Positions 43,480-55,589 of a stretch of 64,000 nucleotides of DNA are shown piece by piece. The notes under the pieces are model-generated. The model saw only the letters and a list, made by a program, of their open reading frames with translations. It had not been told where the DNA came from and made no database searches. How positions within the stretch are numbered: the first letter of the stretch is position 1; each line of letters starts with the position of its first letter. The stretch comes from Euphorbia lathyris. Its lineage: Eukaryota > Streptophyta > Magnoliopsida > Malpighiales > Euphorbiaceae. Position numbers and translations under genes: made by a program. Where the stretch lies: the NCBI RefSeq assembly GCF_963576675.1, contig NC_088917.1, positions 32,022,501 to 32,086,500 of the forward strand, in the 5' to 3' direction.

Positions 43480-43880
43480 TTTCTATTGTTAATGAGTAGA
43501 ACGTGTTGTAAAGAAACATGATTTTCACAAGCAAAAAAAAAAGAAATTATGTGTTTTAGTTTTTGAAACGGAAATAAAAACAGATTCCATTAACAGCATT
43601 CACAAAAGAGAGTACAATTTCAAAGTCTGAAACAAATTAATGACACGCTGGACTTCTGCATCATACATATATAGTAGTATCTACTTTTTATTTTAATCAT
43701 ATAGTAGTATCTAATTAGTGACATGATTAACTATAATTAGCAATTAAATAAGAAGTCCAGTGATCTTTATCTTATCTTTGTATGTCGCTAAACAAAACAA
43801 ACTAATTAGTATAAGGTACTAAATTAGAATATAATAAAACAAACTAAACCTAACAATTAAGAATAATAATTCTATAAATC
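43480..43880. repeat. Duplicated FMO-flank block, copy 2
   Basis: Counterpart of 38215-38560 (see there); includes ATTAACAGCATTCACAAAAG and TAACTATAATTAGCAATTAA. A short tandem TATAGTAGTATCTA lies at about 43672-43710. Confidence 0.65.
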
Positions 43881-45553
43881 AAATATACCATTGACATATG
43901 CGTACTAATTCTAAGTAGTAGATATATGAATTTTATTAAAACAACACAAATAATATAAATTGAGAAATATTTAAGTAACTTCGCTTTTGTATATTTTATG
44001 TTGCTATAAAAACTATATATTTGATTTTAATTATTAATTTAAGTTTTTAATTCAATTGGTTGTTTGACATAATATCATACCGTTTTAGATGGACCAAATT
44101 GATTGAGATGTTGCTATTTATTGTTTTATTCTTGATATATGAGAGCCTCTAAGACCTAGCTGTTGAGAGTTCGAATCCTAACATCTCCATTTATTAATGG
44201 AATCTAAAGATATAATTAACAAGATTAGTTTCGGTTGTACCAGTGGGTTTAAAAAGCTATTCTTGGATCCTATCTATCAACTTAAGTTTTTGAATCAAAT
44301 TGTTACTTGACATCACACACATCACATAAAAGATGTTGTTATCGACATATTTCAATTCATCAGTATTTATTTTGTTAAAAAATTAGGACCGCTAGAAAAT
44401 GGATAGAGCAGAATTACAAGTGAAATAATTGGGAGAATAAATTGAAGAAGAACAGAACACACAAGTTTATGCGAAAAACTTCAAACGAATCGGGTAAAAA
44501 CCACGTGCAAAATAGAAGAATTCATTATAAAAAATAATAGGAGTTACAATAACACTCTCCAATTGTTTTTCTCTCAAACTCTATTAATCTTTTAATGAAT
44601 CTCACTAACTCGTTTATTTTTAAAATTCAATCATGTTCACAATTGGAAACATCCGTGTTATTTAAAAAGCTTCAATCCATCAATCCTTTAAGTCCTAAGA
44701 GTGTAGATATGTTGCCAGTGCAAAAGCTAACACTAATTAAGGTGCTATCTGATAGAACTAAGGGATGAATATTATAAGTGCTAAAAGTATTAATAATGTA
44801 TCTGTTTGATAAATACTAAAAATAAATGCTAATATAAATATATTAATTATTAAAATGTTAAGCTAAATATTTTGACTTATTAAAATAAGTGATTTTTTAA
44901 ACTTAATTGACTAATTTAAGTGATGAAAAAATAACTTTTATCAAATATACTTAAATTAAATAAGTGTTTAATATTTTAATTTAAGTGATAAATGGTATTA
45001 TCAAACAACACCATGGTTTGTAATTAATTATCTATTCAAATTAAAGACAAAAAAAAACACGGTTAATATATTTGAAAAGAGGCAAAATTGAGCTTTGATT
45101 TCTATAATAATAATAATATTGGATTATTTTATAAGATAAAAATAAATTCCGAAAGCAGTTTTCTATATATGTGATGCTCGCACCAACTAAGCAAACTAAA
45201 AATGCCAAATTATCAAGCGTGTGCAAACTGTGTAATTAAATAGTCAAATTGCTTAATAAAGACAAAGAAAGAAAAAAGCAGTACAATGCGATAGAGTTAG
45301 GTGGTATGATAATTTAAATCTCTCATAAATTAAGTTATGAAGTTTCAAAGAAACTCATCACAAAATTAAACAAAAATAATTAAGACTAAAAGCCATCTAA
45401 CCTTGAGAATTTTCTCCACTCTAATATACCAATTTCACACACATTTCATAACTATATTTTAGTAGTTAGAAATGGTCAATCTTTCTTCTATATATACAAA
45501 TCAATCCATGCACATTTCATCTCAATTAAAGTATCTTATACTTGTCTTGAATT
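43881..45553. other. Upstream region of the FMO gene
   Basis: No other gene. Holds block 44275-44640, which resembles 50530-50880 downstream of the gene (shared GCAGAATTACAA.TGAAATAAT, AATAATAGGAGTTA.AATAAC, TTTCTCTCAAACTCT), and block 45085-45370, which resembles 39885-40033. These repeats point to an old segmental duplication around the gene. Confidence 0.55.
45489..45496 (+). promoter_or_regulatory. Probable FMO TATA box
   Basis: TATATATA, 58 bp upstream of the ATG, followed by a CAATCCATGCAC stretch; spacing fits a short plant 5' UTR. Confidence 0.5.
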
Positions 45554-48500
45554 ATGAGTACCCAAACTAATGTTTTGTTCTCAAAAATTGGCATCATAGG
45601 AGCTGGAGTAAGTGGTTTAGCTGCCCTTAAACACCTATCTCACCACAATCCACTTGTCTTTGAGGCAACAGATTCTCTAGGAGGTGTTTGGAAAACTTGC
45701 TCTTTTCAATCCACAAAGCTTCAATCTCCACGTTCTAGTTATGAATTCACTGATTTTCCTTGGCCTAATAGAGAGGACCCTTCCTTTCCTTCCTATCTTG
45801 AGATTTTAGATTACTTGAATTCTTATGCTCTACATTTTGACCTTTTAAAACACATAAGGTTCAATTCTCGGGTCGTAGAGATCCGTTTCGTCGGTGATAG
45901 GGAACCGGGTGGAGTTCTCGGAGAGTACGGTGCACTTCTTACCGGTCGTCCCGTTTGGGAGGTTGCCGTGCAAACCAATGATGTCATTCAGGTACGTTTC
46001 CGCTTCTGTTTCTCTATATTATAAGGGTCGTTCAGGTAAGTTTCTGCTGAATATTTGTTTGTGGTTCTGCAACTTGCAGTGGTATGCGTTCGAGATGCTT
46101 GTTGTATGCACAGGAAGATACGGTGATATACCGAAAATTCCGGATTTTCCGCAAAATAAAGGACCTCAAGTATTCACAGGAAAGGTGTTACATTCTATTG
46201 ATTACTGCAAACTTGATAATGAATCTTCTACTCGACTTCTCAAAGGAAACAAGGTTGTTGTTGTTGGCTTTAGAAAATCAGCTATCGATTTAGCTTTGGA
46301 ATGTGCTCTGGCAAATCAAGGTAACCACCAATATCATATCAGCCATACGTGATATTAAATTATTGATTCGCAGATGATATAATACATGTAGAGTGTTATA
46401 AAATTTTCTCATCTATATGCCATTTTGTTTTTCTATTATTTCATTAAAACAAAGTTCATTTCACTAATATATTATACTATATATTTTGTGGGTCCCGTAA
46501 TAGTAATAGTATAAACTCACCATAAATAGAAATATAATAAGTAAATAAACCAATATACTATAATTTTTACGTAATGAAATTTCACATTCTATTTGGATTT
46601 AAAATTATTTGACTTGTGGACATGCATTCAGTTTTAGTCAAATATAACTAAAAAGTCATAACAATAACCCTTTTAATCCTTTATTGGATGTATTATAGAA
46701 TTTTTGGATGAGTAGAAATAATAAATATTAAAGTGTCGTTTTAGAAACCTTTTCCAAATTAAACAACAAAAAGGAATTGATGACTTTCAAACTCAGCACT
46801 CATTTTCAAACAATTCAATTTCATTTCTTTTTTCTTATCAAATTCAATATTAATTCTTAACATGTATAGTTAGGGATGAAAAAGAAAAACATGTTTTAGG
46901 TTATGTCCAACTCCATATTTGGTAGATCTGTACATATATATCGTTAAATAATTTAACTCAACGCTTTATGAAAATGAAAAACAAATCTATATTACTTTTT
47001 CCGTAAATATAACCAGAAAATACCTAAATTCCACATATTATTACTTACTTATTAGGATTCAAGAAAAGTAACCGAAAAAATGATTTTTGAGATCGAAACC
47101 AAATCGAAAAAATAGTTTAGCCGAAATTTGTTGACTAGTGATGATTTTTCATTTTGAAAACCGAATAATTAATTGAAACTGAAAAATTAACCTATTATGA
47201 AGTTAAAAAATAATTTCAAATTTCAAATTTATTTTTCTTCAAGTTTTAATTTGAATTGAAATTAAATTAATTATATACTAAACAAATTCTAGTGAAAGTC
47301 ATGAATGGTTAACCGATTCTAATAAACTAATATTTTTTTTTTGTTAAGAACCTGGTTAACTGCTAAACTTAGTTGTGTTCTTGAAAATGTTGCAGGAACC
47401 GACGGACAACCATGCACAATGGTGGTAAGAAACTTACATTGGACAGTGCCTCATTATTGGATTTGGGGTTTGCCATTTTTCTTGTTCTTCTCTGCAAGAT
47501 CTTCTCAGTTTATCCATGAAAGACCCAATCAAAGTCTGCTCAGAGTACTGTGCTGCCTGCTCTTATCTCCAATGGTAAGTCATTCATTTTGCGTCTAATA
47601 TTATTAGCAAACATAAAACTTCTATCATAATCCTAGAGTAATATAACCAATTGAAATAGAGATACATATGAGTGTCCAAAATTGGGTGGGTTATTATAAC
47701 CCACTTTATCAAAACCCATGAAAATTAGCTTTTATGGATTATAATGGGTTATATAAGTTTAATAGTTTATGAATTCCATATTTAGTGGTTTATAATAAAC
47801 CATCTAAAAACCCATCTAACCGACACAACTCATCTAAATTTCAACTTCTTCATTATATTCTATTATGTTGAAAATTGATTTATATATAAAAAATACGGGC
47901 ACTTAGTACTCCACAATTATATATATATAATCTGGAATTCTAGAAATTTAGTACTCTAGAAATATGAAATTTTAGAAATTTGGAATTCCAGAAATTTGGA
48001 ATTTTAGAAAATTCTAAAATTCTAAAATTTTGAAAAATTCTGGAATTCCAAAAATTTGAAATTCTAGAAAAATTTGGAATTCTAGAAATCTCGAATTTTA
48101 GAAAATTCTAGAATTCCAGAAGTCTGAAATTCAAAAAAATTCTAGAATTCCAAAAATTCTAGAATTCTAGAAATCTGAGACTCCAGAAAATTATGGAATG
48201 CTATAAATCTAGAATTTCAAAAAATTCTGGAATTTTAGAATTTTAGAAAATTCTACAATTCTAAAAATTTGAAATTCCAAAAATCTAAAAATTTCAGAAA
48301 ATTCTAAAATTATGAAATTCCAGAAATATGAAATTCTAGAAAATTCTAGAATGCTATAAATCTAGGATTCCAGAAAATTCCAGAATTCGGAAAATTTGAA
48401 TGAGATTTATTTAGTCAGATACTGACCATGTGAAAACCACTGTGAGTGACAACCAACATCATATGAGATTTGGAAAATTTTGTTTAAATTGACAACTTTT

Positions 48501-49845
48501 TCTAATTGTTCAAGTTCAATTATATTATGACATGCACATAGGGACTAAATAATTAATTGCCCTTACCTAAATTCATACAATCTATCATAACCCAACTCAT
48601 CTATAAAATTATACTATAACTCATCCAAATCAAGTTTGAACACCCTAGAGATACATACCACTCCCTTAAAGGTTATTGGAGTTAAAAAATAAATAAATGT
48701 ATGCAAACAACATAAATTGATTAATCTCGCGTATTACTCCGAAAATATTCACATCGTCAATAATTACCGACTAATTTTTATTTATCAGCAACTTTCATCT
48801 GTATTTACTTATAAAAACTTGAAACTATGGACTTTTTTTATCCATTTCTTTTTTGTTGTTGTTTGGAAGTGCTTGAAGTGAATTGTGATGAATTTTGCAG
48901 AGGCATATAGTTTCCAAGTTCATAGAGTCATATCTGCTGCATAAACTTCCTCTAGAGAAGTATGGATTAAAGCCAGATCATTCTTTCATTGAAGATTATG
49001 CTTCATGTCAGATGGCTCTTATGCCGGAAAAATTCTTCCCGGAAGCTGACGAAGGCAACATTCTGTTCAAAAAAACACAAAGCTGGTGCTTCTCAAGTGA
49101 AGGACTCGAATTCGAAGATGGAACCGAATTGAAAGCCGATGTTGTGATTCTTGCTACCGGTTATGACGGAAAGAAAAAGCTCAAGAACATCATACCAGAA
49201 CCTTTTTGTAGTCTGCTAGAGTATCCTTCTGGTTTGATGCCCTTATACAGGTTCAACATTTCCTAATCTGTTAAATGATAGTTAGCTGAAATAAATATAA
49301 ATAAAGTAAATCTTTCATAAATTAATACTCGATAAATTAATAACCTCTTTAAAATAATAAGTTCTTCTGGTCATGTCTTGGGCCAGATCACTAATTTTAT
49401 ACTCGATAAATTAATAAAATTTCATGGTCCCAACATTATTAATTTATAAAGGTTTTATTATACGATTGGAAACTTATGTTTAAAATCTAATTCTTGCAGG
49501 GGAACAATTCATCCGCTGGTTCCGAATATGGCTTTTGTTGGTTACGTAGAAAGTGTTGCAAACCTTCCCACATCGGAGCTGCATAGCATATGGCTAGCAA
49601 GACTCGTGGACAATAAATTTAAGCTCCCAACAGTGGAGAAAATGCTCGAGCAGGTCGATAAGGAGACTGAAGTTTCAAAGCGGACAACTCGATTCTATAA
49701 AAGGCATTGTATCTCGACTTTTAGCATCAACCATAGCGACGAAATCTGCGAAGAAATGGGGTGGAATTCGTGGAGGAAGAATAGCTTTGTGGCTGAAGCT
49801 TTTAGCCCTTATGGCAGTCAGGACTATAAGCAACAACCACATTAA
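45554..49845 (+). CDS. Flavin-containing monooxygenase, FMO1-like (5 exons)
   Basis: Exons 45554-45991, 46080-46320, 47396-47574, 48901-49250 and 49500-49845; all introns GT-AG; phases 0, 1, 0, 2; 517 residues, the usual length of plant FMO1-type enzymes. FAD site IIGAGVSGLAAL (GAGVSG at 16-21). FMO signature FTGKVLHSIDY (178-188, FxGxxxHxxxY). NADPH site VVVVGFRKSAIDLA (~205-218). ATGY at 371-374. These enzymes use NADPH and O2 to oxygenate N or S atoms; Arabidopsis FMO1 makes N-hydroxypipecolic acid in systemic immunity, but sequence alone does not show whether this copy has that substrate. The frame is undamaged, unlike its transposon neighbours, so it is probably a functional host gene. 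Intron 3 (1.3 kb) carries a minisatellite. Flanking blocks are duplicated nearby. Confidence 0.92.
47930..48400. repeat. Minisatellite in FMO intron 3
   Basis: Dozens of loose copies of an 11-14-bp phrase around AGAAATTTGGAATTCC and AAAATTCTAGAATTCCAG. Many units are palindromic at GAATTC or TCTAGA. It fills the middle of the intron and contains no frame. Confidence 0.85.
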
Positions 49846-50902
49846 TAACTCATCAAGGCATTCTTTGTTTTTTTATATAATAACAAACACTGTTAAGTTA
49901 TCTTTGAACCGTTTGTCTTAATAAAGAACATAATTTCTGCACTAATAAAGCAAACTAAAGCTATCAATTAAAAAGAAGGTATTAAATTATAACTAATAAA
50001 GCAAACTAATGCTTACAATTAAGTAGAATGTGACTAATAATAATAATTAGGACAACTAATTTATTAGTTCTCTTTTTTTTTATCTAACTAAATAATTTGA
50101 ATATTTCTATTTAATATTCATTTATTATTTATTAATATTTATGTCTATTTTTTTCTTTTTTATTTAATATTTCATATACAATTTGTAGTCTCTCTATTTT
50201 TAAAAACATATTATAAGGTTATTATCTTTAGTCACCGTTTACCTTTTGGTTATTCTATCTACTTTTTAACCGTTATATTCGGCATAAACAGGTAGACTAA
50301 ATAATAGAGTAAGATGGCTATTTTGTATTGCATTATGATTATCCTTAATGTTAAAATATGTTTGCTTAAAAATCTAAAAAATAAGTAAAAGGACCAAATA
50401 GTTAACGAGGATAAAATATAAAGACATTATAATATGTTTTTCAAAATAGAGAAACTAAAAACACTGTGTTATATAAAAATATGAGGACTAATAAATTATT
50501 TAACCTAATAATAATAAAAAGATATTCTAGAATCTTACTTACCAGCTTAAGTTTTTGGATCAAACACTTATCATAAAATAAGTAGCTATCAAATATTTTA
50601 ATTCATCGGTATTTTAACCCATTTAAAAAAAAATGATATGGCAGAATTACAACTGAAATAATTGAGAAAATAAATAGAATAAGAATATAACGTGCGGGTT
50701 TACTTGGAAAAGCCAAAACAAATTAGGTAAAAACTTTTGGCAAAATAGAAAAATTCACTATTAAAAAATAATAGGAGTTATAATAACACTTTCAAATTAT
50801 TTTCTCTCAAACTCTCTTGATCTCTCAATTAATATTGCTAACTCGCCTATTTTTGAAATTCAATTATGCTCAAAATCGGAAATATCAAGCCTTATTTGTA
50901 GG
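49846..50902. other. FMO downstream region
   Basis: 49950-50030 resembles part of the blocks at 38.5 and 43.8 kb (AATTAAAAAGAAGGTATTAA). 50530-50890 resembles 44275-44640. No gene. The right end borders the next LTR element. Confidence 0.55.
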
Positions 50903-51570
50903 TGATGCGGGCATCTAGTCGACTAGATGAGAGGAGACGGGTGGTGGAAGAAGTCGGATCAAAGGAGCAACACATTGGAGTAAAGACAAAGACGATTATG
51001 TGAAAAACATACCCCACATGCCGTGTGGATGTTAAAAATCAGCATCGGAAACTCAGCAGCCAATCCACATGTCGTGTGGATTTTCAAAATATATCCCACA
51101 CGCCGTGTGGGACCTTTAAATGCCTTAAATAACAGATTTGAGCCTCACTCCACCTTTCCCCTAATTACAACTTTGCCACCTCTAATTACAACTTTGCCAT
51201 CCCTTAATTACATCTCATGCCACTACCCTATTTACAAGCTTGCCACCCCTTTATCCTTAACCCATTTTACCATTAACTTTATCCCTTTCATTATTTATGT
51301 AATTTGGGCTTCATGTAATTTGTCAATTAGGTTTTGAGATGATATAAATTCACCTCTTTCTTTGTAATCATTTAACTTTTCATTAATAAAAAACTATTAT
51401 CTTCTCTTTGAAGTTTTGTTAAGGTTTCATACCTTCAACAATGGGGGTTCATGATTTCTAACGGATTTAGTCCATGAATACCAGGATTAACCCTTTCTAG
51501 TTTAGCTAGAGAAGAAGTCTCTTTGTTGATTTAAGATTAAAATCAACTCGTTCAACATCAATTTGTATCA
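50903..51570 (+). repeat. Candidate 5' LTR
   Basis: Starts TGATGCGGGCATC and ends TTTGTATCA two bases before the PBS. Contains three related dyads: about 51012-51028 (CCCCACATGCCGTGTGG), 51063-51081 (ATCCACA...TGTGGAT) and 51095-51111 (CCCACACGCCGTGTGGG). The right end is secure because of the PBS; the left end is tentative. Confidence 0.6.
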
Positions 51571-51572
51571 TT

Positions 51573-51584
51573 TGGTATCAGAGC
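51573..51584 (+). other. Primer binding site (initiator Met-tRNA type)
   Basis: TGGTATCAGAGC, the standard sequence complementary to the 3' end of initiator Met-tRNA, directly after the LTR. Confidence 0.85.
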
Positions 51585-51598
51585 TGATCGTTTTCCTA

Positions 51599-52468
51599 AT
51601 GGAGACTTCTTTGACAATGGTTCAACCAAGTTCATCTCAAGAATCCAAAGAAGTCACCAACAAGAGATGGGAAGATTTCTTAACCGAATTAAGAAGACAA
51701 AGGAAGGCTCAACCCCAAGAAGTGAAGGAACCTATAGATAAGCATTTTGAAGTTTGGGAAACTAGCATGAGAAGGTTTAGAGAGACTCTTAGGGAGCAAT
51801 GCCAGACTCAAGACGAACAAATGAGAAAGTTGAAAGCCTCCATAGAGAGTCTCAAGCTAGAATTCCAAAACGGATTGCAACAACGCTTTGAGAGCCATCT
51901 CATAAGGAATGAAGAACACCCAATGTTACCTCCTAAAGATTCATCACCAATCTTTTCTCCATTACACGTTGAAGAGGTAAATCCTAAACTTTCAATTTCT
52001 CATATTGAAGATGTGGGTAATCCTATTACTATTAAGGAGTTGGATATTGGTGATCATGTTTGTGAATTAGATTTTTATTGTGAGTTTATTGATAATGAAA
52101 TTGTGCATGGGAGTGTGAGTTCTTGTATGGATGGGGAGAAAAGAGTGTTTGTAGGTGAGGACATTGGGGAAACTCATGTTAAAAGGCGTTCTCCCCATGT
52201 GTTTGATAAAATTCCCCTTAGACACAACTTCATGTGTATGCTTGAGGGAAGTGATGGTATTTATCTTGAAGAGTGGAATAGTGATTTTGGGATTGATAAA
52301 CTCTTTGAGGAGGATGAGATTATCACATTATATGTGGATGTTGATGCTTATGGTGATGGGAGAGATGTTGGCGGTTTAACCATAGTGGGATGTAACATAT
52401 CATTTGAGTCAGGTAACTTATCAAATAGATTAGCTGGCTTTAACTATAGAAGAAATGGGAGGAAATAA
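51599..52468 (+). CDS. Retroelement ORF a, coiled-coil protein in the gag position
   Basis: 290 codons from ATG 51599 (METSLTMVQPSSSQESKEVT). Residues ~20-100 are highly charged and likely to be a coiled coil (FRETLREQCQTQDEQMRKLK, SIESLKLEFQNGLQQRFESH). The C-terminal half is acidic with short repeated-looking segments (EEWNSDFGIDKLFEEDEIIT). I see neither the Ty3 gag core nor a zinc knuckle, though the ORF occupies the gag position. The acidic frame seems to continue, after a frame change, into the next ORF. Function unknown. Confidence 0.55.
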   Translation: METSLTMVQPSSSQESKEVTNKRWEDFLTELRRQRKAQPQEVKEPIDKHFEVWETSMRRFRETLREQCQTQDEQMRKLKASIESLKLEFQNGLQQRFESHLIRNEEHPMLPPKDSSPIFSPLHVEEVNPKLSISHIEDVGNPITIKELDIGDHVCELDFYCEFIDNEIVHGSVSSCMDGEKRVFVGEDIGETHVKRRSPHVFDKIPLRHNFMCMLEGSDGIYLEEWNSDFGIDKLFEEDEIITLYVDVDAYGDGRDVGGLTIVGCNISFESGNLSNRLAGFNYRRNGRK

Positions 52469-52703
52469 GAGGTCATGGGAAATATGAGATTGATGAAGAG
52501 GAAAACCAATCTAAGAATGAGGTAGAAAGAAATGGTGAGCTTGGCTATTATGATTGTGAGTTTGAGGTTGAAGAGAGAGAGAGAGAGAACACTTCTGAGG
52601 ATGAGATCCGTAAGGATGGAGAATTTTATCATCATGTGAATGAAAATGATTATGATGAAGATGATAGAGTTTACCATGATGAGAATCAGTGTTGGAATAT
52701 TAA

Positions 52704-53510
52704 GTGGAACCAAATGGGGCCGCTTATGAAGGTGACGAAGATGGGGTCTATCATGATGAGAGTGAGCTGCATTACATTGAGTGGAATCAACACTGGGCTA
52801 CTTATGAAGATGATGAAGATGGATTCCTTTATGATGATGAGTTCGAGGACGTTGAGTGGAGCCAAAACGAAGATACCTATGAAGGTGATGGTGCTGGTGA
52901 TGAGCGTAATGTGTATTTGGTGACGAGGGTGATAATGTCTAGCGAAGAACAACATGATCCACGACATCAATTATTTAGAACTCGATGCTTAGTTCTTAGG
53001 AAGAAATGTGAGGTGATTATCGACGAAGGAAGCCAAGTGAATGTCATTTTTCGAGTCACCTCGAGTAAGTTTGGTTCAGTTCCCGAGCCACATCTTAGAC
53101 CTTATCATATTGGTTGGGTCCATGAGGTGGAGAAGCTTCAAGTTAATCACCGGCGCAAGGTTCCTTTCACCACTGGGGCTTATCAAGATGAAGATGTGTG
53201 TTATGTTGTGGAGATGGATGCTTATCACGTGTTATTAGATAGGCCATGGCAATTTGATTGTGATGCCTCACATGCAGGAAGAAGCAACACCTACACCATA
53301 TGTAAAGATGGAATCAAGTACATCCTTACACCCTTGAAGAGTTCGTCTATGGAGAAAAAGAAGGCAACCTTGAATGCTTGTCCAACTCGAGAGTTTAATA
53401 TGAATGGGTGCATCGGTAGAACGGGAAAGACATCGTGTCACATCGATTTGGGTTCCGTTGATGATTTACCTAGCCTCTCTCACGATGAAATCATCCAAAA
53501 GGAAGCATAA
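52704..53510 (+). pseudogene. Retroelement ORF b: acidic repeats plus Ty3-type protease
   Basis: The first ~75 residues contain repeats of a unit like IEWNQHWATYEDDEDG (three copies, ~72-75 bp each). Then comes a protease: LFRTRCLVLRKKCEVIIDEG with the active-site IIDEGSQVN (usually IIDGGS, so the first Gly is Glu), RPYHIGWVHEVEKLQVNHRR, and MDAYHVLLDRPWQFDCDASH (usually LLGRPWQ; here LLDRPWQ). The order and conserved blocks match the protease segment of Ty3-gypsy polyproteins, but the two substitutions suggest that it is inactive. It ends before any RT. Confidence 0.75.
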
Positions 53511-54510
53511 GGTTGAGAAGGGAAAGAGCAATGTTGAAAATAGGAAAGTTGAGCAAATGTCTGAAGGTGACAAGTACGGGTCTTTCAAAGAGCCACCTCG
53601 AGGGCTTCCACCTTTGGGAAGGGTACTACATGGCACGGCATGGGATCCCGGAGATAGTGCACCTAGTCTTACACATGGTAAATTAAGCTCTAAAGAGATG
53701 GATGAAGGGTACCTTATGACTCCTTTAGGAAGAACCAAGACTCCTAGCGCATACACCTTCTGGATGAATCAAGTCTCCCACTTGGTAAATTCTGAACTTG
53801 TTCTTTTCTGCTTTATTGAAATGTATGTGTTGGGATATATGTTATACTTGTTGAGGGAACATCAACCCTATGAGGCGTCAATGAGATGTAACCTTGTGGT
53901 GAAGAGTATGAGCTTCATGGAGTATTTGGTGAATGGGAATGGCATCATGGGTGATATAGAGAAGATGGGAGGAATTAAAGATTGGCGGGATAGTGGCCAA
54001 GTTAGTGAAGAGGCAAGTCTAGAAGTCCCGAGATTTTTAACCCAAGGAAAGGAAGAAGTTGATACAAGTATTTTTGGGATCACTATAAAGTGGGTTGACA
54101 AGTGCCGCCGGGACATTCTATTTGATATCGGCAATGGGCGAGTAAAGGTTGAGCATAGTAGCCGAGTTACTGAAGTGAGTGATAGGGAAGTCCAGGGATA
54201 TTCAACTCAAGTTCATGTTGGGTTTTTGAAGAGTGCTAACATGATTGCTACGAATTGAGTTGATATGTATGGCTTGGACATTCCATTTGAGGTAGGCTAT
54301 GAATGGAAGAAAGTTATGGACAATGTTCAAGTTAGTGAAGTCAAGATCAAGAATGTATGTGGTTGGTCGGTTCAACATGACGTGGGTTTTTGTAAGAGCC
54401 TCCAAGATATTATGGAGGAGTGGTTTGACCAACTTCGACGAGATATTCAGCTTGATGTCGGTCGAAGATGGAAGGTGAATGCCATGGAGGATGAGAATGG
54501 GGGAAAGTGA
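53485..54510 (+). pseudogene. Retroelement ORF c with three ~55-residue repeats
   Basis: Overlaps the end of ORF b in another frame, from MKSSKRKHKVEKGK; proline-rich GSFKEPPRGLPPLGRVLHG follows. The C-terminal part is three diverged repeats each starting VSE/VSD: 54001-54174, 54175-54330 and 54331-54498, sharing patterns like RRDILFDIG and RRDIQLDVG. TGA at 54256-54258 breaks repeat 2, after which the same frame runs to 54510. No known domain. The purine tract overlaps its end. Confidence 0.5.
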
Positions 54511-55500
54511 TGAGTGTCCGGTAGAGCTCTAAATATATTATGATAAGTGTGTTATGACTATGGATGTGATCTTCCTAAATGCTCTATCTCTACTAGACGC
54601 TACTACTTAAGGGCAAGTGTACCCCGTCGTATCAAGTAATAATCCGGTTAAGACCGGGTATCGAATCCACGGGATTTATAACTACAAGTATTAAACGACT
54701 CGGTTTTATACATTATCTAAGCGGTGAATACTTTCAGTTGATTTGGGAAACAACTACAAACTACTCCTAACTACGGGTGAGACAGATTTATATAACAAAG
54801 ACTCTACGAAGTGATACGGATAGTGATAAGTTATAAATATGATAAACAATGACTTCGAATATATACGGTTGATGATTTACTCTTGCAATGACGACTACGT
54901 GTAGTGTGACCGACCCGTGAAGTACTTAGACTACGTGGTTCCTAGTCAAGGCGTGTCTAATGCTCGGGATTAGAAACTAGGGCTCATAAGTTTTGTGGCT
55001 TGTCAATTCCTACGGTTTCCGATGTGTTACTTCCGGTAAGGCAACACCTATATGAATCCCTAAAGATAGACCGAATGGCGTCGGAAATCGCGTTCCCCTA
55101 CACAATAATCAATTACAAATATCAAAACAAGTAGCAAACATCAACACATATAAAGAAGTAGAAATTGTAAATCATAAGTTATAAATATGGAAAATGTAAA
55201 TATGGAATACAACCAAGCCTAGTACATAAGAAGAGTACAAGCTAATTAACAAGTGAAAAGGGAAGAATTCGCCCTCGGAACTAGCTAACCGGACTCAAAG
55301 CCGTCTCTTAGGACTTGGAGGTGGAACTCTCGAGCTTGGTGAACGAAGGTGGAACGGAACTTTGACGGAATGTCGGAATAAACGAACAAGCTCTCAAGGT
55401 GATAGAGTTTTGCTATGTAAAATCTGAATCTAAAATCTAAAACTATATAGCAAGAGCTCAATACATAAAATTCCGGATGTCTAAATGAGTGCTAGTCACT

Positions 55501-55510
55501 CTTATTTATA
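55501..55510 (-). promoter_or_regulatory. TATA box of Athila-like LTR
   Basis: The minus strand reads TATAAATAAG, in the expected U3 position. Confidence 0.5.
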
Positions 55511-55589
55511 CACATCAAGCTAGGGGTAGAATTGTAAGTTCACAAGATACAAGCATAGAGATACATTATTTCTGCAGAATTCCCATGAC

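Larger units (their letters stand above)
50903..54507 (+). mobile_element. LTR retrotransposon with protease but no recognisable gag or RT
   Basis: Components: a candidate 5' LTR (50903-51570), a PBS (51573-51584), three ORFs (51599-52468, 52704-53510, 53485-54510) and a purine tract (GAGAATGGGGGAAAG, 54493-54507) followed by TGATGAGTG. Only the middle ORF is recognisable, as a Ty3-type protease. No CCHC knuckle, RT, RNase H or integrase is present in 3 kb, so it must depend on another element. The sequence after the purine tract does not match the start of the candidate 5' LTR, so the LTR outer end or the 3' LTR is uncertain; the Athila-like LTR begins only ~70 bp later and may have cut it. 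Confidence 0.65.

Noticed and set aside
54508..54580. 3' LTR start of the 50.9-kb element
   Set aside because: The purine tract and TGATG fit, but the following ~70 bp do not match the candidate 5' LTR, so I did not call an LTR.
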